From an uncultured Lachnospiraceae bacterium (GTDB lineage Bacteria; Bacillota; Clostridia; Lachnospirales; Lachnospiraceae), in NCBI GenBank assembly GCA_910587155.1, contig CAJULA010000006.1, positions 64,872 through 128,871 of the forward strand: a DNA stretch of 64,000 nt, given 5' to 3'. Positions 8,707 to 17,535 of the stretch are shown here, in pieces. The notes under the pieces were generated by a model. The model made no database searches and had not been told where the DNA came from. It saw only the letters and a list, made by a program, of their open reading frames with translations. The first letter of the stretch is position 1. Every line of letters starts with the position of its first letter. Made by a program: the position numbers and the translations under genes.

Positions 8707-10248
8707 TTGGCGAAAATATTACTGGAAATGAAAAATATCACCAAGACATTCCCCGGCGTAAAAGCTCTTGATAATGTAAACCTGAAGGTTGAGGAGGGAG
8801 AGATCCACGCACTGGTAGGAGAAAACGGCGCGGGGAAATCCACGCTGATGAATGTACTGAGCGGTATCTATCCGTATGGTTCCTATGAGGGTGATATCAT
8901 CTATGACGGGGAAGTCTGTAAATTTAATAAGATCAAGGACAGCGAGGAAAAAGGAATCGTTATCATCCATCAGGAGCTGGCTCTGATCCCTTATATGACG
9001 ATTGGCGAAAATATGTTTCTGGGAAATGAGCGGGGACATAAATATGCACTGGACTGGAATGAAACATATGGCAAGGCGGACGAACTGCTCCGGACAGTGG
9101 GACTGAAAGAATCTTCCAGAACACTGATCAAAGATATCGGCGTAGGCAAACAGCAGCTGGTGGAGATCGCGAAGGCACTGGCAAAGCATGCCAGACTGCT
9201 GATCCTGGATGAGCCTACCGCTTCCCTGAATGAGTCGGATTCTCAGGCGCTCCTGGATCTGATGCTTCAGTTTAAAAAGGAAGGCATGACTTCGATCATA
9301 ATATCTCATAAATTGAATGAGGTTTCTTATGTGGCAGATAAAATTACCGTAATCCGTGACGGCTCCACGATTGAGACGATGGATAAAAAGACCGATGAGA
9401 TTACGGAAGACCGTATCATCAAGGGTATGGTGGGACGTGACCTGACAGACCGTTTCCCGAAACGGAAAGATCAGAAAATCGGCGACGTCCTGATGGAAGT
9501 GAAAAACTGGACCGTATATCATCCTCTTTACACAGAAAGAAAAGTGGTGGATGATGTCAGCATTAACGTCAGACGGGGCGAGGTTGTGGGGATCTCCGGT
9601 CTGATGGGCGCAGGCAGGACAGAGCTTGCCATGAGTATATTCGGCAAAAGCTATGGCACCAATATCAGCGGTCAGCTCTTTCTTGACGGCAGGGAGGTCC
9701 ACCTGCATAATGTAAGGGATGCCATTAAAAACAAACTGGCATATGTGACGGAAGACCGGAAAGGCAATGGACTGATCCTGTCCAATCCCATCAAGATTAA
9801 TACGACCATGGCTAATCTTGACGCGGTCAGCACCCATACGGTAATTGACAAAGACAAAGAGTACGGTGTTGCCGTGGATTATAAGGAGAAATTACATACG
9901 AAATGTCCTACGGTGGAACAGAACGTGGGAAATTTAAGCGGCGGCAATCAGCAGAAGGTGCTGCTGGCCAAGTGGATGTTTGCGGATCCGGATGTGCTCA
10001 TACTGGATGAGCCTACCCGCGGTATTGACGTAGGCGCGAAATATGAGATTTATTGCATCATCAATCAGCTGGTGGCAGAGGGAAAATCGGTGATCGTGAT
10101 TTCCTCCGAACTTCCGGAAGTATTGGGGATGTGTGACCGTATCTATGTGATGAATGAGGGCAGGATCGTGGGCGAGCTTGACAGAAGCGAAGCATCCCAG
10201 GAAGTGATCATGTCGTATATCTTAAAATCTAGCAATAAAGGAGCGTAA
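8707..10248 (+). CDS. Sugar ABC transporter ATP-binding protein, two-domain (XylG/GguA/MglA type)
   Basis: 513 aa. I choose TTG 8707 because GGGAGGG at 8694-8700 is correctly spaced for it; ATG 8692 has no ribosome-binding site. Two ABC domains in tandem. Domain 1: Walker A GENGAGKST (38-46), degenerate signature VGKQQLVEIAKAL, Walker B LLILDEPTASL. Domain 2: degenerate Walker A SGLMGAGRTEL, intact LSGGNQQKV, Walker B VLILDEPTRGIDVG. One canonical and one degenerate nucleotide site are the rule in CUT2 importers. It energises the permease encoded 3 nt downstream. Confidence 0.94.
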   Translation: MAKILLEMKNITKTFPGVKALDNVNLKVEEGEIHALVGENGAGKSTLMNVLSGIYPYGSYEGDIIYDGEVCKFNKIKDSEEKGIVIIHQELALIPYMTIGENMFLGNERGHKYALDWNETYGKADELLRTVGLKESSRTLIKDIGVGKQQLVEIAKALAKHARLLILDEPTASLNESDSQALLDLMLQFKKEGMTSIIISHKLNEVSYVADKITVIRDGSTIETMDKKTDEITEDRIIKGMVGRDLTDRFPKRKDQKIGDVLMEVKNWTVYHPLYTERKVVDDVSINVRRGEVVGISGLMGAGRTELAMSIFGKSYGTNISGQLFLDGREVHLHNVRDAIKNKLAYVTEDRKGNGLILSNPIKINTTMANLDAVSTHTVIDKDKEYGVAVDYKEKLHTKCPTVEQNVGNLSGGNQQKVLLAKWMFADPDVLILDEPTRGIDVGAKYEIYCIINQLVAEGKSVIVISSELPEVLGMCDRIYVMNEGRIVGELDRSEASQEVIMSYILKSSNKGA

Positions 10249-10251
10249 ACG

Positions 10252-11430
10252 ATGGATAAAACAAAAGTTTTGGAAGGCGTCAAAAAATATACTATGATCA
10301 TAGCTTTGATATTGGTCACACTCTTTTTTACCTGGCGGACCGGCGGCAAGATACTCCTTCCCCAGAATGTGAGTAATCTGATCGCCCAGAATGCCTATGT
10401 GTTTGTACTTGCGACCGGCATGCTGTTATGCATTCTGACCGGTGGTAATATCGACCTTTCCGTGGGTTCCGTGGTCTGTTTCGTAGGCGCCGTAGGCGCG
10501 ACGCTGATGGAAAACAAAGGCATGAATGTATGGCTGTCCATTCTGGTCATGGTACTTGTCGGTACGGCTATCGGCGCATGGCAGGCTTTCTGGATCGCCT
10601 ATGTGCATGTACCTCCCTTTATCACCACACTTTCCGGTATGCTGGTGTTCCGTGGTCTGAGTAATGTGGTGCTGCAGGGTATGACAGTGTCCATTACCAA
10701 TGAGTTTTTTGTCAAACTGTTCGGCGGCGGCGCTGACTGCTATATCCCTGATTTCTTTGGCGGCGGCGAGGGACTGAACATCACCTGCATGATTATGGGT
10801 GTGATTGCCTGTGCCATTTATGTGATCGTTATTCTGAAAGGCCGTATGGCCAGGGCGAAAAAAGGATACGAGATGGAATCCGCAGGCTCTGCCATTGGCA
10901 AACTGGTTGTTATCTGTCTGGTAATTCTTGCCCTTACTTATAAGCTGGCGCAGTATAAGGGGATCCCGACGGCGCTGATCTGGGTGATGGTAGTGGTATT
11001 TATCTATGGTTATATCACCTCCAAGACAACGACAGGACGTTATTTCTACGCAGTGGGCGGCAACGAAAAAGCCACCAAGCTGTCCGGTATCAATACTGAG
11101 CGCGTTTACTTTATTGCCTATACGAATATGGGCTTTCTGGCCGCACTGGCAGGTATGCTGACCATCGCGCGTATGACGAGCGCACAGCCTACTTATGGAC
11201 AGAACTATGAGATGGATGCCATCGGTTCCTGCTTTATCGGCGGCGCTTCCGCATACGGCGGTGTGGGCACGGTTCCGGGCGTTATCGTAGGTGCGGTACT
11301 GATGGGTGTCATCAACCTGGGTATGAGTATCATGGGTGTGGATGCCAACTATCAGAGAGTCGTAAAAGGTCTGGTTCTTCTGGCAGCAGTTATCTTCGAT
11401 GTGGTGTCCAAGAAGGGCGGAAAGAGCTGA
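10252..11430 (+). CDS. Sugar ABC transporter permease (XylH/GguB type)
   Basis: 392 aa, BPD_transp_2 family, with roughly 10 hydrophobic segments. Family motifs: MLLCILTGGNIDLSVGSVV near residue 65, VPPFITTLSGMLVFRGL, the cytoplasmic loop GRYFYAVGGNEKATKLSGI with the EAA-like ATPase contact, and AIGSCFIGGASAYGGVGTVPG. An extra hydrophobic insert between about 150 and 250 fits XylH/GguB rather than the shorter RbsC. It starts 3 nt after the ATPase stop and forms transporter 1 with the two genes before it. Confidence 0.93.
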   Translation: MDKTKVLEGVKKYTMIIALILVTLFFTWRTGGKILLPQNVSNLIAQNAYVFVLATGMLLCILTGGNIDLSVGSVVCFVGAVGATLMENKGMNVWLSILVMVLVGTAIGAWQAFWIAYVHVPPFITTLSGMLVFRGLSNVVLQGMTVSITNEFFVKLFGGGADCYIPDFFGGGEGLNITCMIMGVIACAIYVIVILKGRMARAKKGYEMESAGSAIGKLVVICLVILALTYKLAQYKGIPTALIWVMVVVFIYGYITSKTTTGRYFYAVGGNEKATKLSGINTERVYFIAYTNMGFLAALAGMLTIARMTSAQPTYGQNYEMDAIGSCFIGGASAYGGVGTVPGVIVGAVLMGVINLGMSIMGVDANYQRVVKGLVLLAAVIFDVVSKKGGKS

Positions 11431-11450
11431 TTAAGGATGCTTTTATGTAG

Positions 11451-11492
11451 GGTACGGTGTAACTCTGTAAAAGGGGTTGCACCGTATCCTTG
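11451..11492 (+). terminator. Terminator of the first sugar ABC operon
   Basis: GGTACGGTG...CACCGTATCC hairpin followed by TTGTTCC, 20 nt after the permease stop. A TTGCAC-N17-TATAAT match (11477-11505) overlaps its right arm and could start transcription of the toxin-antitoxin genes. Confidence 0.6.
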
Positions 11493-11631
11493 TTCCTAGT
11501 ATAATGGTGCGTACAAAGCACAAAGAGATAAAAACAGATGGCAGAGCAGCAGGCAGAGGGATAAACATTATGATAGGGCGGAAATGACGCTTCTCAGAGG
11601 AATGCATTTTTTAGCCCAAAATACTCGGGAT

Positions 11632-11649
11632 TATACTTCCGTAAGTATA
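11632..11649. promoter_or_regulatory. Palindromic operator of the toxin-antitoxin pair
   Basis: TATACTT-CCGT-AAGTATA, a perfect 7-bp inverted repeat 36 nt before the toxin start. It overlaps -10-like sequence (TATACT itself; TAAAAT at 11653-11658). Toxin-antitoxin complexes usually bind such a site to repress their own promoter. Confidence 0.55.
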
Positions 11650-11684
11650 TGATAAAATCATAGGAAAAGGAGGTAGTGGCGCAT

Positions 11685-11945
11685 ATGGAAATCAGGTATG
11701 ATAAAGCGGCGGTCAAGTATTTGCAGGGGCTTCCACAGAAACTAAGGGTTTCCATAAGGGACGCAATTAAAGGGCTGACCCAGAAGCCGCCCAAAGGTGA
11801 TATAAGACCTATGCAGGGCTGTAAAGCCGGCAGATACCGTTTAAGGGTTGGGAAATACCGTGTGATTTATCGGTATACGCAGGACAGAGAAGTGGAAATA
11901 CTGATTGTTATGGAGATCGGGAGCCGCGGAGATATATATAAATAG
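11685..11945 (+). CDS. RelE/ParE-superfamily toxin of a type II toxin-antitoxin pair
   Basis: 86 aa from ATG 11685, with GGAGG at 11669-11673; GTG 11676 is too close to that site. Family pattern: MEIRYDKAAVKYLQGLPQKL, then DIRPMQGCKAGRYRLRVGKY, then RVIYRYTQDREVEILIVMEI. The ParE/RelE core is the KPLKG-YRLRVGDYRVIY block, here QGCKAGRYRLRVGKYRVIY, with the basic residues that in RelE contact mRNA. It probably cleaves ribosome-bound mRNA, or poisons gyrase if ParE-like; sequence alone does not decide. The toxin gene precedes the antitoxin gene, as in HigBA. Confidence 0.85.
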   Translation: MEIRYDKAAVKYLQGLPQKLRVSIRDAIKGLTQKPPKGDIRPMQGCKAGRYRLRVGKYRVIYRYTQDREVEILIVMEIGSRGDIYK

Positions 11946-11961
11946 GATGGAGGTTGAGAGC

Positions 11962-12171
11962 ATGACACAGGTTGTTCAGGAATCGGTTAGGATGTTGGAA
12001 ATGCTGCCGGAGAGCGAACAGGAACTTGCAAGCCAGCTTATCAAGCGGCTGGTGCTTGCTTGGGACCCGGATTTCACAAAGCTGACGCCGGAAGAGCGGA
12101 ATCAGCTGGAAGCGGCGGAGCAGAGGATAGATAGTGGGGAGTATGTAAAAGACAGTGAAATTAACTGGTAA
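11962..12171 (+). CDS. Antitoxin partner of the RelE/ParE toxin
   Basis: 69 aa from ATG 11962 behind GGAGG at 11949-11953. It is an acidic helical protein: an N-terminal amphipathic part (VVQESVRMLEMLPESEQELA) and a C-terminal acidic stretch ending KLTPEERNQLEAAEQR and KDSEINW, the kind of tail that wraps a RelE-fold toxin. No DNA-binding motif is obvious, although the operator upstream suggests that the complex binds DNA. It is called by its position 16 nt after the toxin and by composition, not by a recognised domain. Confidence 0.65.
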   Translation: MTQVVQESVRMLEMLPESEQELASQLIKRLVLAWDPDFTKLTPEERNQLEAAEQRIDSGEYVKDSEINW

Positions 12172-12173
12172 AA

Positions 12174-12212
12174 AAGGCGGTTGCGGGCTGCAAAAGGCTG
12201 GCAACCGTCTTT
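12174..12212 (+). terminator. Terminator of the toxin-antitoxin operon
   Basis: GGCGGTTGC...GCAACCGTC hairpin followed by TTTTCTTT, directly after the antitoxin stop. Confidence 0.8.
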
Positions 12213-12247
12213 TCTTTCGATGTGTCGGTTTCGGTCACATACTGTTA

Positions 12248-12301
12248 CTAAACGCCCATGCAATCAGATTTCCATCACCATAAATTAAAGAGGGCGTTTA
12301 G
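12248..12301. repeat. 10-bp inverted repeat in the leader region of the second sugar operon
   Basis: CTAAACGCCC at 12248-12257 and its complement GGGCGTTTAG at 12292-12301, with a 34-nt AT-rich interior. Function is unknown. Confidence 0.5.
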
Positions 12302-12372
12302 AAACCTTATGCACACGTGCAGCAAACTGCATAAAACATACCAGGATTTTCCGGTGTTCTATGTAAAAAATA

Positions 12373-12467
12373 ACATTTGTCATATCTTTTGCCTAAAAAA
12401 ATGACAAATGTCATATAAAAGTTGTTACATAAGGCAGGTGCGTGAGGGGGGAGGCAGAGGTTATAAT
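12373..12467 (+). promoter_or_regulatory. Putative activator site and promoter of the second sugar ABC operon
   Basis: ACATTTGTCAT (12373-12383) and its complement ATGACAAATGT (12401-12411), the second half extended to the palindrome ATGACAAATGTCAT (12401-12414). A TATAAT (-10, 12462-12467) lies 48 nt downstream, without a recognisable -35. The layout suits activation by a response regulator, probably the NarL-type one encoded at 18851. Confidence 0.5.
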
Positions 12468-12508
12468 AAACATGTACTAAAACAAATCTTTTAAGGGAGG
12501 AAAAAAGA

Positions 12509-13567
12509 ATGAAGAAAAAAGTACTGAGTGCATTTCTCTGTACTGCAATGGCAGTTTCCATGCTGGTAGGCTGCGGCGGACAGGGAGAACAGGCAGCAGC
12601 TCCGGCAGAGACACCGGCTGATGCGGCACCGGCGGATGCTGACGCAGCCGCAGAAGTAGCAGAGGATGCGGTAGCGGAAGCAGAGGCTGCGGCAGGTGAG
12701 AGACCGGAAGGCGGCTACAAATTTGGTTATACCTGTATGGACGGCTCCAATCCGTTTTTTGTAATTCTGGAGCAGACAATCCGTGAGGAAGTGGAAGCAA
12801 ACGGCGATACGCTGATATCTTTTGATCCGGCAAATGATGTAACCCGTCAGATCAGCGGTATCGAAGATATGATTTCTCAGGATCTGGACGGAATTTTCTT
12901 AAATCCGGCGGAGGCGGAAGGCATTCTTCCCGCTCTGGATATGCTCAAAGAAGCAGGAGTACCGATCATCAACTTTGATACGGAAGTTGCAGATATGAGT
13001 TATGTAACTTCTTATGCAGGTTCCGATAACTACAATGCAGGTAAGGTATGCGGTGAAGACCTCGTTGCAAAATGTCCTGACGGCGGCCCGATCATCGTAC
13101 TGGATTCTCCGACCATGAACTCCGTGGTAGACAGAACGAACGGCTTTTTGGATGCGATCGAAGGCAAAGGTTTTGAAATCGTTGCACAGCAGGATGCAAA
13201 AGGCAACCTGGAAGAGGCTATGGGCATTGCAGAAGACCTTCTTCAGGCACATGGCGATGTCGTTGCAATCTTCGGCGGCAATGATCCTACCGCTCTGGGC
13301 GCTCTGGCAGCAGCAAATGCAGCAGGCCTGACAGACTGCAAGATTTATGGCGTTGACGGTTCTCCTGACATCAAGGCAGAGCTGGCTTCCGGTGAATCTC
13401 TGATCGAAGGTACCGGCGCACAGTCTCCGATCAGCATCGCCAAGAAATCTGTAGAGATTATGTATGCATTCAAGAACGGCGAAGCAGTAGACGAGAGATA
13501 TCCTGTTGAGACTTTCCTGATCACAGCAGACAATGTAGCAGATTACGGCACAGACGGATGGCAGTAA
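12509..13567 (+). CDS. Sugar ABC transporter substrate-binding lipoprotein (RbsB-like)
   Basis: 352 aa. Signal peptide with lipobox LVGC (Cys22), an Ala/Glu/Asp-rich linker (about 26-70), then a Peripla_BP_4 domain. Ribose/galactose-type motifs: FGYTCMDGSNPFFVILEQTI, LDGIFLNPAEAEGILPAL, PIINFDTEVADMSYVTSYAG, AIFGGNDPTALGALAAANAA and IYGVDGSPDIKAEL. It belongs to a different subgroup from the transporter 1 binding protein and is close to the protein encoded at 16550. Ribosome-binding site AGGGAGG at 12494-12500. The preceding palindromic promoter region suggests regulated expression. Confidence 0.92.
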   Translation: MKKKVLSAFLCTAMAVSMLVGCGGQGEQAAAPAETPADAAPADADAAAEVAEDAVAEAEAAAGERPEGGYKFGYTCMDGSNPFFVILEQTIREEVEANGDTLISFDPANDVTRQISGIEDMISQDLDGIFLNPAEAEGILPALDMLKEAGVPIINFDTEVADMSYVTSYAGSDNYNAGKVCGEDLVAKCPDGGPIIVLDSPTMNSVVDRTNGFLDAIEGKGFEIVAQQDAKGNLEEAMGIAEDLLQAHGDVVAIFGGNDPTALGALAAANAAGLTDCKIYGVDGSPDIKAELASGESLIEGTGAQSPISIAKKSVEIMYAFKNGEAVDERYPVETFLITADNVADYGTDGWQ

Positions 13568-13629
13568 AGCGGATTTGCAGAGCAATTCTGCACCACCCGC
13601 GCGAAGCAATCGTTAATAAGCAAACCTGA

Positions 13630-13697
13630 AGTCAAAGACCCCGCAGCAAGCTGACGAAGCATCAGACTTGCGGCGCAGCAAGCTGCGGGGCTTTGAC
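13630..13697. repeat. Dispersed palindromic repeat, module X, full copy
   Basis: GTCAAAGACCCCGCAGC on the left arm and GCTGCGGGGCTTTGAC on the right form a long imperfect hairpin after the RbsB-like gene. The left 35 nt recur at 22880-22914 with two mismatches. It can also act as the operon's internal hairpin, but there is no T tract. Confidence 0.75.
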
Positions 13698-13757
13698 CTC
13701 CGCGGCGGTCATCAAATGTCTGCAGGCAGTCATTTGGCTCGCTGCCCGCGGGAATCA
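13698..13757. repeat. Dispersed palindromic repeat, module Y
   Basis: CCGCGGCGGTCATCAAATG...CATTTGGCTCGCTGCCCGCGG is an inverted repeat of about 55 nt. A copy in the opposite orientation lies at 22059-22118 at roughly 75-80 percent identity by eye. Confidence 0.7.
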
Positions 13758-13921
13758 ATAGGCCATATAAATGCAAGCATCTATGTGGCCTATTATTTTT
13801 CGGGAAGAAATAAGGTGATATCCGGTTTTTCAGGATCGTAACGAGGGTTACGGCAGTAAAATCCGGCGCCTGTGTGGCAGGTACACAGGCGGCAATGACA
13901 GATAAAGGAAGGTGATAGGGC

Positions 13922-15406
13922 TTGGCAGGAGAAATCTTACTGGAAATGAAAGGGATTCATAAGCGGTTTCCCGGTGTGCTTGCTTTGAATGATGTAAGCC
14001 TCACGGTAAAGGCAGGAGAAGTGCATGCGCTCCTTGGGGAGAATGGCGCGGGCAAGTCAACATTGATCAAGGTTCTTGGCGGTATTTATATTGCCGAAGA
14101 AGGAGAAATCTTCATTGAAGGAAAAAAGGTAACGATCGACAGTGTAAAAGCGGCGCATGAGAACGGTGTTGCAATCATTCATCAGGAGCTGGTGCTGGTT
14201 CCTTATATGACAGTAGCGGAAAATATTTTCCTTGGCAGAGAGCCGATGAAGGGCAGACTTGTGGATTCAAGAAAGATGACGGAAGATGCACAGGCTCTGC
14301 TGGATGCCAATGGCATGAATATTTCTGCGGACACTCTGGTGGGAAGCCTGACGATCGCACAGCAGCAGATGGTGGAGATCGTAAAGGCCATCTCCTTCGA
14401 TTCCAAGATCCTGGTTATGGATGAGCCGACTTCTTCGATTTCTGACAAGGAAGTGGATTCTCTGTTTGAAACAATGAGAAGTCTGACTGCCAAAGGGGTG
14501 GGCATTATTTATATTTCCCATAAGATGAGTGAGCTGGAGCAGATCTGCGACAGAGTCACGGTTATGAGGGACGGGGAATATGTTGCTACCAGAGTAGTCA
14601 AAGAGACGAATAAAGATGAACTGATCGCTCTGATGGTTGGCCGTGAGCTGACCAATTATTATACAAGAGATTTTCTGAAGCCGGGTGAAGTTGTCCTGAA
14701 ATGTGAACATATCTCGGACGGCAAAATGGCGAAAGATGCCAGCTTTGAGGTGAGAAAAGGCGAAATCGTGGGATTTGCCGGTCTGGTGGGAGCAGGCAGG
14801 AGTGAAGTGATGAAGTGTATCTTTGGCCTGACAAAGAATTACAAAGGTGAGATCGAGATTGACGGCAGCAAAGTGCAGATACATAATCCCATTGAAGCAA
14901 TGAAATATGGAATCGCGCTGGTACCCGAAGACAGAAAACAGGAAGGTATCTATAAGATACAGAGTATAAAATATAATTCGACCATAGAGGTGCTGGGAGA
15001 GTTTATCAAAGGTATTTTTGTGAATGCGGATAAAGAGGAAGAAATTACACAAAAATACATTGATATGCTGTCTACCAAGACACCGTCCCAGGATCAGCTG
15101 ATCGGAAATCTTTCCGGCGGTAATCAGCAGAAAGTAATCATCGGCAGGTGGCTGGCTACCAATCCAAAGATCCTGATATTGGATGAGCCGACAAGAGGTG
15201 TGGATGTCGGGGCGAAATCTGAGATTTATGCGATCATGAATGATCTTGTGAAACAGGGGATGGCCATTATCATGATTTCTTCGGAACTTCCGGAGATCAT
15301 CAATATGAGCGACCGTACTTATGTCATGAGTGAAGGAGTCGTTACAGGCTGCCTGTCAAGAGACGAGGTATCACAGGAAGCTATCATGCAGCTTGCGGCA
15401 AACTAG
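13922..15406 (+). CDS. Sugar ABC transporter ATP-binding protein, two-domain (RbsA/MglA type)
   Basis: 494 aa, TTG start at 13922 behind AAGGAAGG. Domain 1: Walker A GENGAGKSTLI, signature region LTIAQQQMVEIVKAI, Walker B ILVMDEPTSSI. Domain 2: GLVGAGRSEVMK (degenerate Walker A), LSGGNQQKVIIGRWL, Walker B ILILDEPTRGVDVG. This is the standard CUT2 pattern with one degenerate nucleotide site. It works with the permease 26 nt downstream and the RbsB-like protein upstream to form transporter 2. The leader carries the X and Y palindromes, which may lower ATPase expression relative to the binding protein. Confidence 0.94.
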   Translation: MAGEILLEMKGIHKRFPGVLALNDVSLTVKAGEVHALLGENGAGKSTLIKVLGGIYIAEEGEIFIEGKKVTIDSVKAAHENGVAIIHQELVLVPYMTVAENIFLGREPMKGRLVDSRKMTEDAQALLDANGMNISADTLVGSLTIAQQQMVEIVKAISFDSKILVMDEPTSSISDKEVDSLFETMRSLTAKGVGIIYISHKMSELEQICDRVTVMRDGEYVATRVVKETNKDELIALMVGRELTNYYTRDFLKPGEVVLKCEHISDGKMAKDASFEVRKGEIVGFAGLVGAGRSEVMKCIFGLTKNYKGEIEIDGSKVQIHNPIEAMKYGIALVPEDRKQEGIYKIQSIKYNSTIEVLGEFIKGIFVNADKEEEITQKYIDMLSTKTPSQDQLIGNLSGGNQQKVIIGRWLATNPKILILDEPTRGVDVGAKSEIYAIMNDLVKQGMAIIMISSELPEIINMSDRTYVMSEGVVTGCLSRDEVSQEAIMQLAAN

Positions 15407-15432
15407 GAGAGAGATAAAGGAGGATAACATCT

Positions 15433-16440
15433 ATGGCTGAAGAAAAAGCGGTTGCAACACAGGGCGCTGCGGGATCGAGATTTTCGAAAGCGGCAAAAGT
15501 GTATTTTAAAGAGAATATGGGTATTATTGCGGCACTTCTGGTAATGTGCATCTTTCTGGCGGTAAACCCTCTGACCAGCAGTTCCTTTCTGACCCAGAAA
15601 AATGTATTTAATGTACTGCGGCAGATTTCCACGAATCTGTATCTGGCCTGTGGTATGACGATGGTCATCATACTGGGCGGCATCGACCTTTCGGTAGGTT
15701 CCGTGATTGCCATGTCCGGCTGTGTGGCTGCCGGCTGTGTATCGAGATACAATCTGCCGCTGGCGGTAGCGCTTTTATGCGGTGTGCTGGTCGGTCTGGT
15801 TGTGGGTATGTTTAACGGTTATGTGATTTCCAGCACGACCATCCCGCCCTTCATTGTGACACTGGCGACCATGAATATTGCCAAAGGTCTTGCTTATGTG
15901 TATACGGGCGGTTCTCCGGTGCGCGTAGTGACCAAGGAGTGGCAGTTTGTCGGCGCAGGCTACATCGGGCCGGTACCGACGCCGGTGGTAATCCTTGCAG
16001 TGGTATTGTTTGTGACAGCGCTGATTATGAATAAGACGAAACTGGGCCGTCATCTCTATGCGGTGGGCGGAAATGCGCAGGCGGCAGAATTTTCAGGAAT
16101 CAGTGTGGCAAAGGTTAAATTCCTGGTACATACATATTCCGGGATCATGGCAGGTCTGGCAGGTATCGTGCTGGCTTCCCGTATGTATTCCGGACAGCCT
16201 ACGGCAGGCGACGGCGCAGAGATGGATGCCATTGCGGCAGTTGTGGTAGGCGGTACGAGTATGGCCGGCGGTTCCGGCAAGATCGGCGGCACCATTATCG
16301 GTGGCCTGATCATCGGTGTGCTGAATAACGGACTGAACCTGATGAATGTCAATTCCTTCTGGCAGTATGTGGTAAAGGGATGTGTTATTCTGCTGGCGGT
16401 TTATGTAGACTATATCAGGAACAAAAAATCCAAATTATAA
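15433..16440 (+). CDS. Sugar ABC transporter permease (RbsC type)
   Basis: 335 aa, BPD_transp_2 family, about 8-10 membrane segments after a short charged N-terminus. Motifs: LACGMTMVIILGGIDLSVGS, IPPFIVTLATMNIAKGLAY, the cytoplasmic loop GRHLYAVGGNAQAAEFSGI, and MDAIAAVVVGGTSMAGGSGK. Length and spacing fit RbsC/MglC. It has its own AAAGGAGG site (15416-15423). It is the last gene of transporter 2; a strong hairpin separates it from the sensor genes. Confidence 0.93.
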   Translation: MAEEKAVATQGAAGSRFSKAAKVYFKENMGIIAALLVMCIFLAVNPLTSSSFLTQKNVFNVLRQISTNLYLACGMTMVIILGGIDLSVGSVIAMSGCVAAGCVSRYNLPLAVALLCGVLVGLVVGMFNGYVISSTTIPPFIVTLATMNIAKGLAYVYTGGSPVRVVTKEWQFVGAGYIGPVPTPVVILAVVLFVTALIMNKTKLGRHLYAVGGNAQAAEFSGISVAKVKFLVHTYSGIMAGLAGIVLASRMYSGQPTAGDGAEMDAIAAVVVGGTSMAGGSGKIGGTIIGGLIIGVLNNGLNLMNVNSFWQYVVKGCVILLAVYVDYIRNKKSKL

Positions 16441-16487
16441 AAAGTAAACAAGAACAAGGTCAGCAGGAAGGGCTGCTGCGAATCGGA

Positions 16488-16526
16488 CACCTGGCATCCT
16501 GCCTGTATGGATGCCGGGTGCTTTTC
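16488..16526 (+). terminator. Hairpin between transporter 2 and its sensor genes
   Basis: CACCTGGCATCC, 9-nt loop, GGATGCCGGGTG, then CTTTTC. It is a likely partial terminator keeping the downstream two-component genes at lower expression. Confidence 0.65.
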
Positions 16527-16549
16527 ATACATGTGGGGAGAAGATGAGG

Positions 16550-17521
16550 ATGAACTGGCATTGGAAGAGCAGAAAATCAGCATATCTGGTCTGTCTGGCA
16601 GGTTTTCTGCTGGCAGTGATTTTGTATGGCTGCGGCAGCGCGGAGGCGCCGGTGAGAAAGCAACAGAAATTTGGCGCCACATATATGACGATGAACAATC
16701 CTTATTTTCTGGATATGAATACGCAGATAGAAGAAATCGTGGAAGCCAATGGGGATATTCTGATTTATCGGGATCCGGCACAGGACCAGGAGAAGCAGAA
16801 TGAACAGATACTGGATATGCTGGAGGAGGGCATTACGGGGCTGTTTTTGAATCCGGTCAACTGGGAGACGGTCAGACCGGCGCTGATTGCCTGTAAGGAG
16901 GCAGGGGTTCCGGTATTTGTCATTGACACCAATGTGTATGATGACGAGTATGCCGCCTTTTCCATTCTTTCCGACAATTATGACGCGGGTGTGCAGTGTG
17001 CGATGGATATGATGAAGAAGAAAGCATCTGCCAGAATCATCATAATCGACAGTCCGGGGACCAAATCTATCGACGACCGGGTCAAGGGCTTTCTGGATAC
17101 TATCGCGGGACACGGAGAATATGAAGTGGTTGCATGGCTGCATGGCAAGGGTGAGTTGGAAATATCCATGGACGTGGTGGAGGGACTTTTGGACTCGGGC
17201 GAAGTCGGCAGGGAATTTGACGTGGTTCTGGGCGGCAATGACCCGACTGCCCTGGGGGCACTGGCGGCATTGCAGATGAACCAGATGCAGGATGGCATCC
17301 TGATCTATGGGATAGACGGTTCGCCGGACGGCAAGGTGATGATCAAGGAGGGATATATGGAGGGCAGCAGCGCGCAGCAGCCCAGGGTTATTGCCGAGCA
17401 GGCGATTGCCATGGCATATGATTTCCTGGACGGAAAAGAAGTGGAGAAGCTGGTGATCGTTCCGGTCACGATGATCACCAGAGATAATATCGATGAGTTT
17501 GACCTGGCCGGATGGCAGTGA
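16550..17521 (+). CDS. Sugar-binding-type lipoprotein, probable sensor partner
   Basis: 323 aa from ATG 16550, 9 nt after GGGGAG; ATG 16544 is the alternative. Signal peptide with lipobox LYGC (Cys28). The Peripla_BP_4 domain resembles the RbsB-like protein of the same cluster: FGATYMTMNNPYFLDM, GITGLFLNPVNWETVRPAL, VLGGNDPTALGALAALQMNQ and IYGIDGSPDGKVMI. It lacks the long acidic linker of the transport protein. Its stop overlaps the region just before the kinase gene, so it is probably the extracellular input of that kinase, mirroring the arrangement at 2046-3100. Confidence 0.83.
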   Translation: MNWHWKSRKSAYLVCLAGFLLAVILYGCGSAEAPVRKQQKFGATYMTMNNPYFLDMNTQIEEIVEANGDILIYRDPAQDQEKQNEQILDMLEEGITGLFLNPVNWETVRPALIACKEAGVPVFVIDTNVYDDEYAAFSILSDNYDAGVQCAMDMMKKKASARIIIIDSPGTKSIDDRVKGFLDTIAGHGEYEVVAWLHGKGELEISMDVVEGLLDSGEVGREFDVVLGGNDPTALGALAALQMNQMQDGILIYGIDGSPDGKVMIKEGYMEGSSAQQPRVIAEQAIAMAYDFLDGKEVEKLVIVPVTMITRDNIDEFDLAGWQ

Positions 17522-17535
17522 GGAGCAGATTGTTT

